A stretch of DNA of 64,000 nt from Isoperla grammatica (GCA_945910005.1 OX246739.1:33321608-33385607), one strand, 5' to 3'; counted from the first letter of the stretch, positions 13,106 through 25,528 are shown. Translations and numbers: made by a program. The notes: generated by a model from the letters alone, not told the origin.

Positions 13106-16100
13106 CCACGGGAGACTGGCGAAGTGTTTATATTAGGTATATATTATGGAGACACGGACATGAAATCTCGCAAGTCTCATCAACGAGAAGAGAGCTAAGT
13201 GAATTAAGGAGACGGGCGCGGATCGTTTTCACCGACGCTGAAAGCTATCTTTCTGATAAAAAGTCTTAATGAGGGGGAGGGGGGATGGGGGGGATTGAAT
13301 CGTCTTCATTGGCATCGGCCGAGGAGTGGCAGGCAGCTTGGCGTAGGAGGCGGGGCCGGACTTAATTAAATTCCTTCGAAATTAGACCTTTTAGTGGGTA
13401 AATCGGGGGTTGGATGATGGGGGGGATGGTCCTTTGGGGATAAAAACGTCGTTCTCAGATAAAAAGAAAACTCGACAAAAGCGCTGAAAGAGAAAACCAT
13501 CGCTGGAAATGTATAAAAGAATAAAACAGTAGTGGAAATTTAAGTTTGATATAAGAGAGAACGGGGGATTTTATTTTAAATTATTCACGCTGATGCAGTT
13601 AAGGTGAAACCCCAGTGGATTTCAGTGACGCGGGTAAAAGAGGGGAGGACAACTTTATTCTAAGTTGACACGGCGTGTCACAACATCAACGAAACGCTCT
13701 TCAATCATGCCCTTGTTCTTCGCAGTGAGTGTACTACATGCTTTGAGGATTGATTGTTCGGTTCACTTCCTTAAAAACAAATTGCAATATTATGCAAGCT
13801 ATGAGCTCTGAAAACGAAAAACTCTGTTGGGGAGCGAGTTTATTCGATAAAATACTTTAGACTCACGGGCGAGAGTCAATTTAGTGTCGATAAATGAGCC
13901 GGTTGGGGGGGGGGGGAGGGGGGAGGGTTTCGAGCGTCGGCCGGGTTGCGGCTTTTTCACCCCTCTGCTGTTGAACATAGAAGACTCGGGAGACCAAACC
14001 ACCCCAAGTCCCACATTCTATTGTTTATTTCATATTGACAAGTTTATTCGCATCTCAGCCCGACAATGTATCTCAACTTACAATATTACTTCCTTCAAAA
14101 CGTCAAGATGATAAATGTGGATCCCCGTGTAGACATATTTTCCTCACTCTAGCTAGAATGTATGTTCCTGGTGGAGCCAGCGTGGCTTACACGTGCACAC
14201 ACTTTGGGGAGGAGTAGACCTCGTGCCTTTCCCAACTCAACATGTTTCTGTCGCAATGCGTTCTTTGTCGCTTCGCATTTACAATATTTTACATTATTAC
14301 TTCTAGTTTTATTATGCACTACTTTAAGTTTGTATCGTAAGCTTTGCCTGGTTGAAATATATAATATCATGTAGTTTGATATTTGCAGAATATCATCGTA
14401 TGAGGTCATATCACAATCATCACGGTTTGTTGTAATACTCTGGTCTTGCATACGTTATGCAAATCACACGCGAATGTGAAAATCGAGTAACTGACTATGT
14501 ATAAACACAGAGAGAGTATAGCATACGGATAAACGGCCGCATTTTATTTGCATAGGAGCCTGCCTAACTGATTAATAAAGTGTTTTTGGCTTTTGTTACT
14601 ATCGTTAGTCGTTATTACTGACTGTAATGGTTATTTCTTTAAGCTCGTTATTTGTTTGTACCGGGAACTTTTGTTACAGGGTAAAGAATGTTTACTATAG
14701 ACTCTCTCAAGGCACTTGTCACTTGAGAATTACATGAACTGCCATTGTTGTTATTATTCTTCACAGCATTATTCTTATATTGTTGTTAGGGCCGGTCTTA
14801 CAATCTCCTAATAGGAAAGTTATTTGTAGCAAGTAAGCTATTTGGAGGATTTCGATTGGTGGTTGCCAGGGAGACAACAAGCTATTCGATGAATAAGTAG
14901 TTATTGGAACATTGTAATACTGGACCTTAGTATTCGTAGAAGTAGAAGCAATAGTAGTCGCATTATTACTGCATACTTTTACTACCAGTAGCCTACTAAG
15001 CATCTGTCTGTACTTCTTCGTGTAACAACATCGCCATAAATGTGCAACATTGTTTCTAGGCCCAGTGGGCGCGCATGTCAACTACGCAGACAAGCATCAA
15101 GCAAAGCCGTCAGACAATGCATCCAGTCTGACTATACATGCATCCCATCCCATCCACTGAGTGCTTTGCTGCTACTGCACAGCAGTTTTATTAATGGAGG
15201 GTTGCAACCCCTAGACACATGTGACCACAAGGGAGGCTTCGGCTTGACACCTCTTCATTTCACCCCCATTAAGGGGTGAGCTGTCTCGGCACTCAACCAA
15301 CTCCCACACCAATGACGCAACTCTCAATTAACGCGTAATGTAATCTTTAAATATACACACTTGTGTTGCGACACCCTTTAGCGTAGGCCTTGACTGTCTT
15401 TTTGCTCTCCGTGCGTACACGCGTGTGGCGTGTGTTATCATGCAAGCAGTATACGCACAGAGGCGTTCTTTCTTGTTATTAATTAGTATAGTTAGTATTA
15501 AGGGCGTCAAGCAATTTACTTGTTGGCGATGTACTGTGTTATATGCTATGCTTTGTTGTAACCCTTAATGAAATTAAAAAAAATATAACAACACAACTTG
15601 ATTACAAGTAAATACTGCCAGTTACAGCAAATCAATAATAAACCAAACAAATCATAATCATTTTCTATCTCCTTTGACAAAGGGTTGATGATTGATTATT
15701 CGCTGTAGCTGGCACCATCTATTTTTTTACTTTTTACATAGAGGGCGTAGTATATAGACTACAGAGTAGTTGCAGTAGGCATCTTTTTCTGCGAGTGATC
15801 AAGACTTCGTGTCGAAACGTCTCGTTATTTTGGATTGTCTCTTCAACTTTCAAAAAATTTGTTATCTTACAATAATTGATGGTAAGCGGTTGGATCCCGT
15901 CCCTACACTCAACTATTACAGCAGATTGACATATCGACATAACTCGTTATAATTTATTTAATTGTTGGCATCAATTCTCGTTTTAACACGTGTGTAGGCC
16001 TAATCCAGAATCAACACAAACCACCATTTGAAAATTATGTTTTTCTTATTTCTAGTTTATTTATTTTAGTCGGAGCAAACGTCGCTATAACTTCATATCC

Positions 16101-16639
16101 ATAGACCTTTTTCTTTATACATTAAATACGTCAAAGTGTTAATTTTGTTCTATGAAATAAAATGGTTCTTCGTTTATATGTTATTTAGACGACTATTGAT
16201 TAAGTATTAATGCTATCCCATCTTGACGATTCTATGAAAAAGATAGTACTAAGGTATAAGCGTTTTGAACTATAAGTTACATTTGGCATGAAAAAGGACT
16301 TATTATACAGAGAGATATAGAAAATATTACCTTTAATAAATTGTTTGTACATTTCGGGTAAATTGTAAATATCAATGCAGAGTGTTGTTAATTAAAGCGT
16401 ACCACTTTGTACGGTTTTAGAAAGGTCCTGTGCACTTTGTACCTGAAGAAGTCACGCAATGTAAAGCTGATGCACACCAGGTAGGCCTACAACGTAGAAA
16501 CATCATGCCGCTATACACGACATAATTGCACGTTATCGCATGGTTACTTGTATGGCAGCGAGCAGTGGGTGTTTCCGACTAGTGGCGCACTCGTAACTAC
16601 AGAGTGGCGAAAGTGTGAACCACACTATCTCTGCCATTC
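13106..16639. other. Gene-free stretch
   Basis: No gene is recognised. G-rich patches occur at 13270-13290, 13405-13440 and 13905-13930 (G12 run at 13905-13916). TAGGCCTA lies at 15995-16002 and 16482-16489. Open frames are at most about 106 codons and have no recognisable similarity. Confidence 0.55.
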
Positions 16640-16720
16640 ACCCAAATAAAGCAGCTCAAAGATAGCGGGTGAGACTCTGTTCGAAGGTTTGGGGTTCGAG
16701 TCACGCTACTGGGAATCAAG
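16640..16720 (+). repeat. tRNA-like SINE fragment
   Basis: The plus strand reads AAAGATAGCGGGTGAGACTC, TGTTCGAAGG and TTTGGGGTTCGAGTCACGCT. The last word fits a B box and T-arm, and the preceding part resembles an anticodon arm. No D-arm or acceptor stem can be paired confidently. It is probably a decayed tRNA-derived SINE. Confidence 0.4.
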
Positions 16721-16993
16721 GGCTTTAATAATTGTCGTATGCATTATTGGTGTAACAGCTCTCTTCAGGTGACTTACTAGGTATTTAGGGTGTTTGGATA
16801 ATGTGGAAGGAGTGTCCGAGAGAGTACTATCTTATAGAATATAGAGGAGTCAATCCCAGCATTCGCCTTGTGACTGAGGAAAACCTCGGCATAAAATATT
16901 CAGTTAGAATGGCCGGTGGCCGGAATGTTGTAAAATTGGTTAAAAAGTGTCAACATTTCAGAACATTCCCTGCGAGGCTAACTGGGAGAGTTG

Positions 16994-17051
16994 CCCCCCC
17001 CCCCCCTTGAACAATATCCTGATGACGCCCATTTCTAAGGGGGGGGGGGGG
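16994..17051. repeat. Facing C13 and G13 homopolymers
   Basis: A run of 13 C (16994-17006) is followed 32 bases later by a run of 13 G (17039-17051). The two runs are perfectly complementary. They could pair as a GC-only hairpin in single-stranded DNA or RNA, or each could form its own quadruplex or i-motif. Confidence 0.9.
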
Positions 17052-17375
17052 ATGTTTACAGTATTTATTATTCCTACGTTCCACACAGTTCTTACTATTT
17101 AACATATTGGAGAGTATTTTTTCACATTATATTAATTTATTTGCTTTCTTCACAAATTAAAGTTACAAAAACATATTTTAAAAATCAACATTGTAAGGAG
17201 AATATCTTCTCATCAGCGGAAGAGGCAAACATTTATCCGTGGTTACGAAAACCCAATGAAACATAATTTCAAAAATTAAAATGCGCATTATTAAAAAACA
17301 AAGCATGGACCAAAATACGTCGAATTGTCCTTTAGATCCGCCAAAAAACAAAAAACAGTCAACCCGGTTCTCTCC

Positions 17376-17432
17376 CACGCACACGCACATACACGCACAC
17401 GCACGTAAACGCACACACACACACACACACAG
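17376..17432 (+). repeat. (CA)n microsatellite, imperfect
   Basis: CACGCACACGCACATACACG-type DNA grades into about ten perfect CA units at 17412-17431. Interruptions by G or T in the left part suggest an ageing tract. Confidence 0.9.
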
Positions 17433-17639
17433 CATAATAACTTCCCAATCCCGCAATAATAGAAAATCGCAAACCGATTCGCATTCAACGATAATACGAT
17501 TTATTACCGATAAAATCTGTTGAAATACAGTATCGAAGCTATAAATTAGGGCGAATTAACACCATTGCAGTCCGCGTGATTTACGTTGCGTATAATTTGA
17601 AACGATTCGAATTACGATTGCTGTGTTTTACTGAGTGTA

Positions 17640-18230
17640 TTGGTGGCTCATAAATATCTCGCTCAATGTAAACAATTGTCCATACATTACATAGATCATT
17701 AGCGGTGTGGATAAAACATCGAACATACCGCATATCACATCACTCAGCGCCATTGCCGGCCTCGTTCGAGATGAAATATTACGTCATAACCGCCATAATA
17801 AACAGACTAAATCATTCAACTATTATTTATAGCCAATCAATCCAAAAAACACGTGTTTTTTTTTTCGTAGTGCGAATTGCCCGCATTGCAGTTGTTCGGT
17901 ATTATTTATTGAAAACGGTCCAGGAAGATAATATGCGTACGCCGAAGTTGTGTAATGGGGGGTTAGAGAGTCGTTTTGCGGTTCCTACACCATTTGCCGC
18001 CAAAAGGCAGCAAGTACGAACTCGAAAGATATTTGGATAAGTTTTTCGAAATAAGTTTCGCGCGGCACTTTCACTTTGGAATTTCAAGAATCAAATGATA
18101 CGGAAGTTCTCTAAGACACGAACACTAATATTGTAGTTTGCCACACGGTTGAGTTTTCTGCACAAGTTTGGCGAGGCTCGGGAAGTTTGGCGCGGGTGCG
18201 TGGAAGGGGAAGGGGGATGGAAGGGGTTAA
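17640..18230. promoter_or_regulatory. Candidate cis-regulatory segment
   Basis: This segment lacks obvious repeats and packs several words resembling known binding sites. A forkhead-like TGTAAACA overlaps a Sox-like AACAATTGTCC near 17666. A CRE-like ATTACGTCAT lies near 17780 and a caudal/Hox-like CCATAATAAAC near 17792. Two E2F-consensus words follow, TTTCGCGC at 18056-18063 and TTTGGCGC at 18186-18193. Short motifs occur by chance, and without conservation data the call is an inference. No transcript or TATA element is evident. Confidence 0.25.
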
Positions 18231-20136
18231 GCATCACGACTCGAACAAGTTTCTATATTAATTCCTCCATAAATAAGTTTACGCGAAGGGGTGAGGTGTA
18301 GCAGATGGTATTATTAACGTTTTAAGTAATAATCAAAACCTTCAGAGATCAACTCCACTTCCAACTTTCATTTCTACAGCGAACTCGAGTTTAAGGATAA
18401 TTTTACGTGTCAACTTAATTATCTCAAGTTTTCACTTTAAAAATGTTATTCCTTCCGTCCCTTCCAAATTTACAAGGGGCAAATTATTTCGGCGTAGGGA
18501 CACATTTTATTAACTATGAAATTAAAAGTTAAACGTGACGTTTGTTGGTCGTTTGACGAAGAAACTTTTATTTTATGCGTCTTCTCTAGTCGGTCCTTTT
18601 CGAAAGTTATTATTTTAAAATAATGTGTGGTAGTAAAAGCTAAGTAGTGAGGAAGAATAGAGGCGCAGGAGGAATAGCGTTGTTCTGATGGGGTGAAGCG
18701 ACGGTAATATTTGTGTTGTTTTCAATAGGAGTGCGCTACTTACCGGTATCGTCAACAAACATAAGGCGGAGTACTGTACCTCTATTATTAGTAGTAGAGA
18801 CGATAAATTGTTCAATGCGTTATAGTTATAGATTATTATTAAGAAAATCAAATCGTGAAATATGAATTAATGAATTAAATTTATGTCAAGGTTTTTTTTT
18901 GTGGAGTGACCTTTTGCTTTCATTTTCGCGTGTGCATTTCTTTTATGTCAATTTAAAATGTTTTTCTTATTATGCTACACAATTTTAAATTTATACAAGT
19001 ACTATTTTTTCGCCCGTCCCCCAAACAATTTTTCTTGTTCATGTTCTCTTCTCTGTTCTTGTGCTTTGTTGTTGCTACTTATTTGTTGTTCATTGTTATT
19101 GTTTCCTAGTAAATTGTTTATTTCTCTAGAAAATCAGTTTTAGACCTGAATAGTGAATAGTATTGAAACTAACTAATTTACTATCGGCACCTATAGCTTG
19201 TTTTAACGATCAAAGTATAAGTTATTCATTGGCTAAGCCTATTGTGTGTACTGCAGACTAAGTTATTCATTGCTCTCTATAGTTTGTGTAAAGACTTAGC
19301 AACAAACGTCATGACGTTTTCCTGCCCAGTGCGTTGGTTCCAAAGAAAGCCTATGACTGAATATTGGGTCCCTATTTGATGAACGCCTTCTAGTGGGCCC
19401 TACTCCTTCGGGGGGCCGCATGTATTCCATCGCTCATTCGAAAATAATTATGTACAGCACAAAACATTTCCAATCCAATTTATTGAGTTGAAATCGTGAC
19501 AACTAAGCCGATATGGGAATACATGAGCGCATATTTGATTCCATTGGATATTATCTAAATCCGGTGCGTGCGCCTACATAAATATGGCACTTATCCGCCC
19601 CCATTGACATTTCATATGATTTATGATCGTCATTGAATGCGGCGGGCTGATGTTCAATTCGAGCTTACCATAGCAATGAGCTGTTCAGATTACCCCATCC
19701 ACTTGCGTCGCGCACTGTTTTAGACGTGGGAAACGCAAACATCGAGATGTTATAGCACATCGTGCACGATGACGGACAGTTACATCGGTAGCGCGCGGTA
19801 TTAGTAACACTTGTAACAATGGTAAGATTACGGTAATATATGTGATACTGATGACTCACATCGGCCAGGGTCCAGGGTTCGAATAGATACATTAATTTGT
19901 ATATAAGTAGCTATATAATATAGAATAGGGGGTCTGCGAACATTGCCTTAAATTAATGTATTTAAATTAAGTTACATTAACATAGGTTTGTATTATAATA
20001 ACATGTTTTAGGAGGTTACTTCATATTCAGTCTTTTTAAGAATAATTATAAATTAAATTATGGTAAGCTACAGATTATTGGCAGGATGCGTACGTCGGGG
20101 GGGGCGATTAAAATGTAACGACGAGGTTATTATACT

Positions 20137-20139
<3 letters not shown>
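18231..20139. other. Gene-free stretch
   Basis: No gene is recognised. At 19490-19680 the sequence is mixed in composition and contains TGATTTATGA-like (Hox/Pbx-like) and CCATTGGATA words. It might be a conserved non-coding element, but this is speculative. Near 19860-19890 a GGTCCAGGGTTCGAATAG word resembles an isolated B box. Confidence 0.4.
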
Positions 20140-20140
<1 letters not shown>

Positions 20141-20183
<43 letters not shown>

Positions 20184-20275
20184 AAAATCCACGACAGGAG
20201 TGGTTCTTGAATAAATATTTAAATATATATATATATATATATTTATAGTATATATATATATTTATATATATATTT
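20141..20275. repeat. AT dinucleotide tracts
   Basis: An uninterrupted (AT)18 tract at 20141-20176 is followed, after about 40 bp of unique sequence, by a second imperfect TATATA block at about 20220-20275. The second block contains TTTATAGTATATATATATTT. Both halves are self-complementary and could extrude as cruciforms. Confidence 0.95.
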
Positions 20276-21449
20276 AGTATCTTTTACTTGAGTAGCTTAT
20301 AAAGAGCATGACATTGAAGATGTTAGGGAGGTTAATTTAACCCTTAAGTAATTATTAGGCTAAAAATCGTTCATTTATAAAAGTGAGGCCTTTATTTTTA
20401 CAGTGAAAATGTATATAATGTATATATATTTACAATTGTGTTGCGTGTACTTTCTATTTTCGCCAATATAATTAATGTGGTATATGTTTGTTATGTTACT
20501 TTAAAAAAACGTTAATTTAGAGTAGTTCTGATATCTTCAAAATTAAAATTATATTTATAGAATTGAAATTAAGTTGGAACTTTTTGAACTTCAAGACAAT
20601 CAAAACCGATGTATAAAACAGGTATTATCAAAATACACATTTTATTTCTTGTTCTTGAATTCAATTTACTATGAAGAATGAAAAGATCTTATATGCCATA
20701 AAACATACGTTATATAGTCCATAAAGTTGAGACTTTTCCGTGCATCGAAAACATAATAAAACCCATAAAAATTAGATTAAATTTTACCGAAATATTGACA
20801 GGTATAAAATATGTTAATACATTTTTGTCAAACGTGTTTAACTTTAAGATAAGCCCACAGCACACATTTCTGAACCTTTCATAAAGTCGTTATAACTCCT
20901 TGCCAGATCCAATTCAGGCAAGGAAATGTTAACAGCAATTTTATTAAGATTTAATCGTAGAATTAATTTAAACATCACCATTGAGCAATAGTTAAGTCTA
21001 TAGTCTAAACTCACGTATCTCTGTTATGTACTCAAACATCTGCTTAGTTTGGTAGCGAAACAAGTTTCCATTACGGTACCAGTTATTGTTCACTCTATCA
21101 GGATGATATCAAGACAGGTGTTATTATCAAAATTCTTCAATTTCAACATTTTATTTCGTTAATGCATTTAGCTTAATATGTCCAATTAGAACCATTTCAG
21201 ATCAATAAATTACCATATTGATACAATTAATGTATGAGAAATACTACCTTGTTTCACACACGCGAATTCAATAATTAGGCCATACACTGCAACAGGCAAG
21301 TTGAAAGACCTCAAAATCATCTAACTATAGATACATAAATGAAAAAACTGACACTATGCGATAATGATATTTGGGGTTTTACGTCCCATATTTTTGCAGC
21401 GAGGCTAATCGAGACGGTGAGTGGGTGATTATGAGGCTGAAAAAACGCC
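20276..21449. other. Gene-free AT-rich stretch
   Basis: No gene is recognised. Two loosely similar segments (about 20590-20660 and 21100-21165) share AGACA-CAGGT-TTATTATCAAAA and CATTTTATTTC words. They may be an old duplication, but the similarity is weak. Confidence 0.45.
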
Positions 21450-21525
21450 ACATGATATCCATGCCCAAGCCAGGATTCGAACCTGGAACGCAGAGACCGC
21501 GGTTTACTAGACCAACGCCTAATCG
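21450..21525 (-). repeat. tRNA-like sequence, probably SINE or tRNA pseudogene
   Basis: On the minus strand, TTAGGCGTTGGTCTAGTAAA resembles an A box and D-arm. It is followed by CCGCGGTCTCTGCG, which could be a short anticodon stem and loop, and then by CCAGGTTCGAATCCTGG. The last is a perfect 5-bp T-stem with a canonical TTCGAAT loop and a consensus B box. The acceptor stem does not pair (flanks AGGTCGA and CTTGGGC) and the expected T before the anticodon is missing. I therefore call it a tRNA pseudogene or SINE head. It is the best tRNA-like structure in the window. Confidence 0.55.
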
Positions 21526-22607
21526 ACCTTCATCAATTTACCAATTTACCAATTTCATGAATTTACCAATAAGTATTGACCACAACGCGCCATTCAGTAT
21601 ACTTACATGGCAAAATCATAATTTAATTTTTATCATCACTCATTCTGTTAATCATTATTCATCATGAAAGATAAATCTAAAATTATAATTGTTAATATTT
21701 TATTTATATATGCAAATCGTTACTTGTGTGGATCTAATCATCCAGTATCAGATGATGATAATGATTATAATAATTATCAATGTAAAAGTTCCGTATGACC
21801 CTGGATGCAGATGGGGGGCCCCCATCTGCACCCCAAGGTTGACAGTGAAGTAGAGAGTATCTTAACATCTAAGTCGTCGCAACGAATCTTTGGTATGTTT
21901 TATTGTTTTCATCACTGCGTAGTCGTTCACGCGTTTTCAGTCTGCGTTTCCATGAACAAAGCGTCACTGTGAGTGGTGTCAGTAGAGACTTTTTCAGTTA
22001 TTTTCAACCTAAGTCAGTTAAATACTGATGGCAGTAATACATGACACCATAAAACTCATTTTATCATACTTAAGTTGTGGAAAGTAAATAATTGTACACT
22101 ATCTACCATAGGTTATTGCTTGAGATATGTCGTATTAGTAATTTTCTCTGAATTTTACATTTTGTAATAACTATTTTTTTTTTTTTACGTCAAAACCTTG
22201 ATAATAGGGGTTTCTTGTAATTTTAATAGACAACTATTATATGCAAAATAGTTAAAATCAATATTCAATTGTATCGCAATTCTTAACTAAGTCTCAGTAG
22301 GAATGAGAATACCTTATTTTTTGTCAAAATCATCATTTTAGCTTTTTCAAAAATATTCACCAATTTAGCAACTAAAACGTAAAAAAAAACGTAAAAAACT
22401 AACGTATCTCTAGCGATTGCCTGCACCAAGCACCAAGTTTCACACACTATACTACACTACACTTGGCTTCAGTGGAGACAACCGGCCGCAAGTCGCACTC
22501 TCAGCATCTCCATCGATCTGGGGAGGGTGGACTTGACTTGTCACTGTCAGTGTTAGACCGCTGGGCCATGAAATTACAAAGCTCTTGTCACAATCAACGC
22601 GAAGACT
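21526..22607. other. Gene-free stretch
   Basis: No gene is recognised. A T-run of about 15 lies near 22172-22187 and an A-run cluster near 22380-22400. The GGGGGGCCCCCATCTGCACC word near 21813 forms a short GC palindrome. Confidence 0.5.
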
Positions 22608-23340
22608 TGATGTACAATCTTCTAAAACATGGTGCTACACACCAACACGCAATATTACTGTTTCCTATATACATGATTCTGTACCACAAGCCGAGATATT
22701 ACAATTACTACATGATTCTACTACATGATAACTACATGATTATTTATTATTTATTCTATACCACACGATTGAATATTACAGTCTTCTATACATAATTATA
22801 CACAGGGCCGTAACTTTGGGTTGGTAACCCGGGTAAACTAAATATTCAGGTACAAAACCGGGAGTAGACCATTTTGACTTGGTAATACCACCGTTAATGT
22901 TACACCGGTCACCAGTAACAAATGTTCTACAAAAACATGCCTAAAACTCGTTTAAACACTCCAATCACACTAAAAGAATCGAACAAATTTCCGGGGCTGT
23001 GTCCCGGACCCGCAATGGCTGGGGAATCTACCCCCCCCCCCCAAACCCCCATTCTTATTTTCCCAATACCACCCGAGTGATTTTTATACCCTAGTTACGT
23101 CCTGATTATACAGCACAAGACTCCATATTAAATTCTCCTATATACATGATACCTACTCTACAAAACTCAATATTACAATCGTATGTACATGATCCTACCA
23201 AAAATTAATATATATATTATATGGTATAATACATAATCATTAGGCCTATAGAAGATATTATTGCCTGATAAATAATCATGTGAACAAGATATACTGCAAC
23301 GTTGCTATTATACAATCTTCTGCATGGAACATAAGTTAGA
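22608..23340. repeat. Degenerate tandem array interrupted by a transposon
   Basis: Words of the type ACATGATTCT, CTATACCACA and ATATTACAATC recur at irregular spacings (about 40-55 bp) from 22608 to 22802. They resume in the same order after the hAT-like insertion, from 23105 to about 23340. I infer one old, heavily mutated minisatellite that was later split by the element at 22803-23104. Unit length and copy number are approximate. Confidence 0.5.
22803..23104. mobile_element. hAT-like non-autonomous element (MITE), 302 bp
   Basis: It begins CAGGGCCGTAACTTTGGG. It ends CCCTAGTTACGTCCTG, whose reverse complement is CAGGACGTAACTAGGG, so the terminal inverted repeats are imperfect but clear. 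Perfect 8-bp duplications ATTATACA lie at 22795-22802 and 23105-23112. The duplication length and CAGG termini fit hAT. There is no coding capacity. A C12 run lies inside at 23031-23042. Unlike the elements at 5006, 31667 and 62691 it lacks the paired GC hairpins, so it is a different family. Confidence 0.75.
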
Positions 23341-23344
23341 AGTA

Positions 23345-24288
23345 AGACGACAAACAGACAAATTTCAAGATACAATGGCATTGTCTTAAATAAATTGTGT
23401 GTATTTCTTTAATGCCAATAAAATGTTTTTTTCTATTTCTTTCTTATGCGTCTATTTATGTTTACATTTCTAAAATTCCTCTCTTTTTTATACTGTTTTT
23501 GTTGTTGTTGTAGCCAATATTCTGCACTATCTGCTCAAAGTATTCTAATCTTTTCCTACTATTTTCACCTTCCACTCTCCCCCCAATAAAACCCTACATT
23601 ATACCTTCGTACCACAAAGAACAACCTGATTAAACACTCATTACCTTTAATTTAACTTGGAATAAATTAGACAGAATGGCAACTATAATGAATGGGACTG
23701 AACTGTGGTTATTGTCTATTCACTTGTTGTTCTATGGCAGCAATATTATATCTGAAGTACTTCGTGTTTTCCTTTTATAATATTGTTCGCTGATATTCGC
23801 ATCCATACATTCTTGTACGTAATACCCACACGTCCGTATTGCCTATTTGTATAGGAGACGAGAGCGTATAGTGTACCTTAACTCAGCTCCTTCTGTACAA
23901 ATCTTCTGTTAAATTATCCCAGCAAGACACAACACGAGTTCCCAAATCGACCCCCGGTGTCGATATAAGGACCCGTGTTAAGATATGACACCATAGACTG
24001 TCTTCGTCATGCATAAAATATATTCCCTCGCTAAAGTTAGTCCCTTCGAAAGAACGCGGTGTTTATGTGCAGGAAATAGAACAAGTTTCGCGCCATCAAC
24101 GCGCGCCGCTCTGAGTGCGTTGAGTCGTTGTCTGCAAACAGTGTTCCCGTGGGTCCCGCAAGATGTCGCCGACAAAACATGATTCCTCCACTTCCCAAAC
24201 ACAAACTAAAGTAATCCCTCAGCAGAGAAAACATTTCGCATCTTTTAGCGTCGCGACGCCAACATCGAGGGTGGGTTTCTGTTCCACG
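23345..24288. other. Gene-free stretch
   Basis: No gene is recognised. The segment 24040-24285 is richer in CpG and has two overlapping minus-strand open frames of 65-74 codons without recognisable similarity. Confidence 0.5.
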
Positions 24289-24445
24289 CGCGTGTGCGTG
24301 TGCGTGTGCGTGTGCGTGTGCGTGTGCGTGTGCGTGTGCGTGTGCGTGTGCGTGTGCGTGTGCGTGTGCGTGTGCGTGTGCGTGTGCGTGTGCGTGTGCG
24401 TGTGCGTGTGCGTGTGCGTGTGCGTGTGCGTGTGCGTGTGCGTGT
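24289..24445 (+). repeat. (CGTGTG)n hexanucleotide microsatellite
   Basis: About 26 perfect copies of CGTGTG. Both strands give long alternating Cys-Val or Arg-Val frames, which explains the 155-codon and 72-codon open frames crossing it. Alternating purine-pyrimidine DNA of this kind can adopt the Z form. A shorter tract of the same motif lies at 28505-28535. Confidence 0.98.
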
Positions 24446-24549
24446 TCCTTATGCTTCTTGTTGTTTACGTCTCTATTATTGCAATCATGCTATTCGACTC
24501 GATGAGGGGTGATAGATTAAAAAGATGGACAATTACAAGAAAAACATGC

Positions 24550-24625
24550 TTTAAATGCGGGATTCAAACTCACGTTTCTAAGTGTCATACGCTGAGATCC
24601 AGCATCCTAACCACGTCTGCGTGTG
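24550..24625 (-). repeat. tRNA-like SINE fragment
   Basis: The minus strand reads GTGGTTAGGATGCTGGATCT (A-box like), CAGCGTATGACACTTAGAAA and CGTGAGTTTGAATCCCGCA (B-box like). This is the order and spacing of a tRNA-derived SINE head. It abuts the GTGCG-rich DNA next to the CGTGTG microsatellite. Confidence 0.5.
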
Positions 24626-25510
24626 CGTGACTGCGTGTGTGTTGCGTGATTGTCTATGTCATTCTGACTCCCAAGTTTGACACGTTAAGATTTCTGTGTA
24701 TGTATGTGTGTGCGTGGAAAACTCTAAAAGCCAATGTGTCGCTTCAATAATCGAAGTTTCCACTTTGCCACCTCCCAAATGAAATGTCATCCCTGATCAA
24801 AAGATTTATCGCGAATGTCTCCCCCCACCCCCTCCCCTCCCTCGTCATCTGAGCAACAACGTGTATACATTACGGAGTAAGGGGGTGCTGACGATATACC
24901 ATGCTGACTTTTAGTCGGCACACGAGAACCGATGTAAGGAAATATTCCTGACAATGTAAACCTCCTCCACATCGTCCGCCTGACTATGCAGGACTCGTCG
25001 ACCGTGACGAAGGGAAAACTTTCAGTGATGGTGTGTAGCTCCCGCGCGCCCTCAAAGCAGACATTGTGTTATAAAAGAGCTCTGCTTTTATTCGTGTTAG
25101 GTGAACAGGGTCAACAAAGAGTCGTCCATGAAATTGTAGGTTTTTTGTTGTTTAAACATGAAAATATTGTAGAATGATGTAGGATGCGTTGTATATGATT
25201 CGACTATCAAGCAAAAATCATCTGATCCATATCTTCTCCCGACCTGTGTGAGCTATTCTACTTTTCTACAACGACTTTGAGCAAGTTGTTTGAAATACTC
25301 CCAGCTTTGTTGAATGTTCGTTTATTATTATTTTAGTAGGTACTAAAACATCACCTACATTTCAAATCGTATTGTTGACACCGGATGCTAGAACAGCACG
25401 GATGTGCGACGTCGTCTAAATTTGAATCTAGATTATCCCAGGAGCCTCATATTGGCAGGTATGTATGTAAACCTGTGACAGTGTTTTAAGTATGGCCGAT
25501 GTGTGTGTGT

Positions 25511-25528
25511 GGGGGGGGGGGGGGGGGG
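25511..25528 (+). repeat. G18 homopolymer after a (GT)n tract
   Basis: Eighteen consecutive G residues directly follow five GT units and are followed by AGGGGG. It is the second-longest G run in the window. Confidence 0.95.

Noticed and set aside
19860..19890. Isolated B-box-like GGTCCAGGGTTCGAATAG
   Set aside because: No A box or T-stem pairing at the right distance, so it is not listed as a tRNA or SINE feature.
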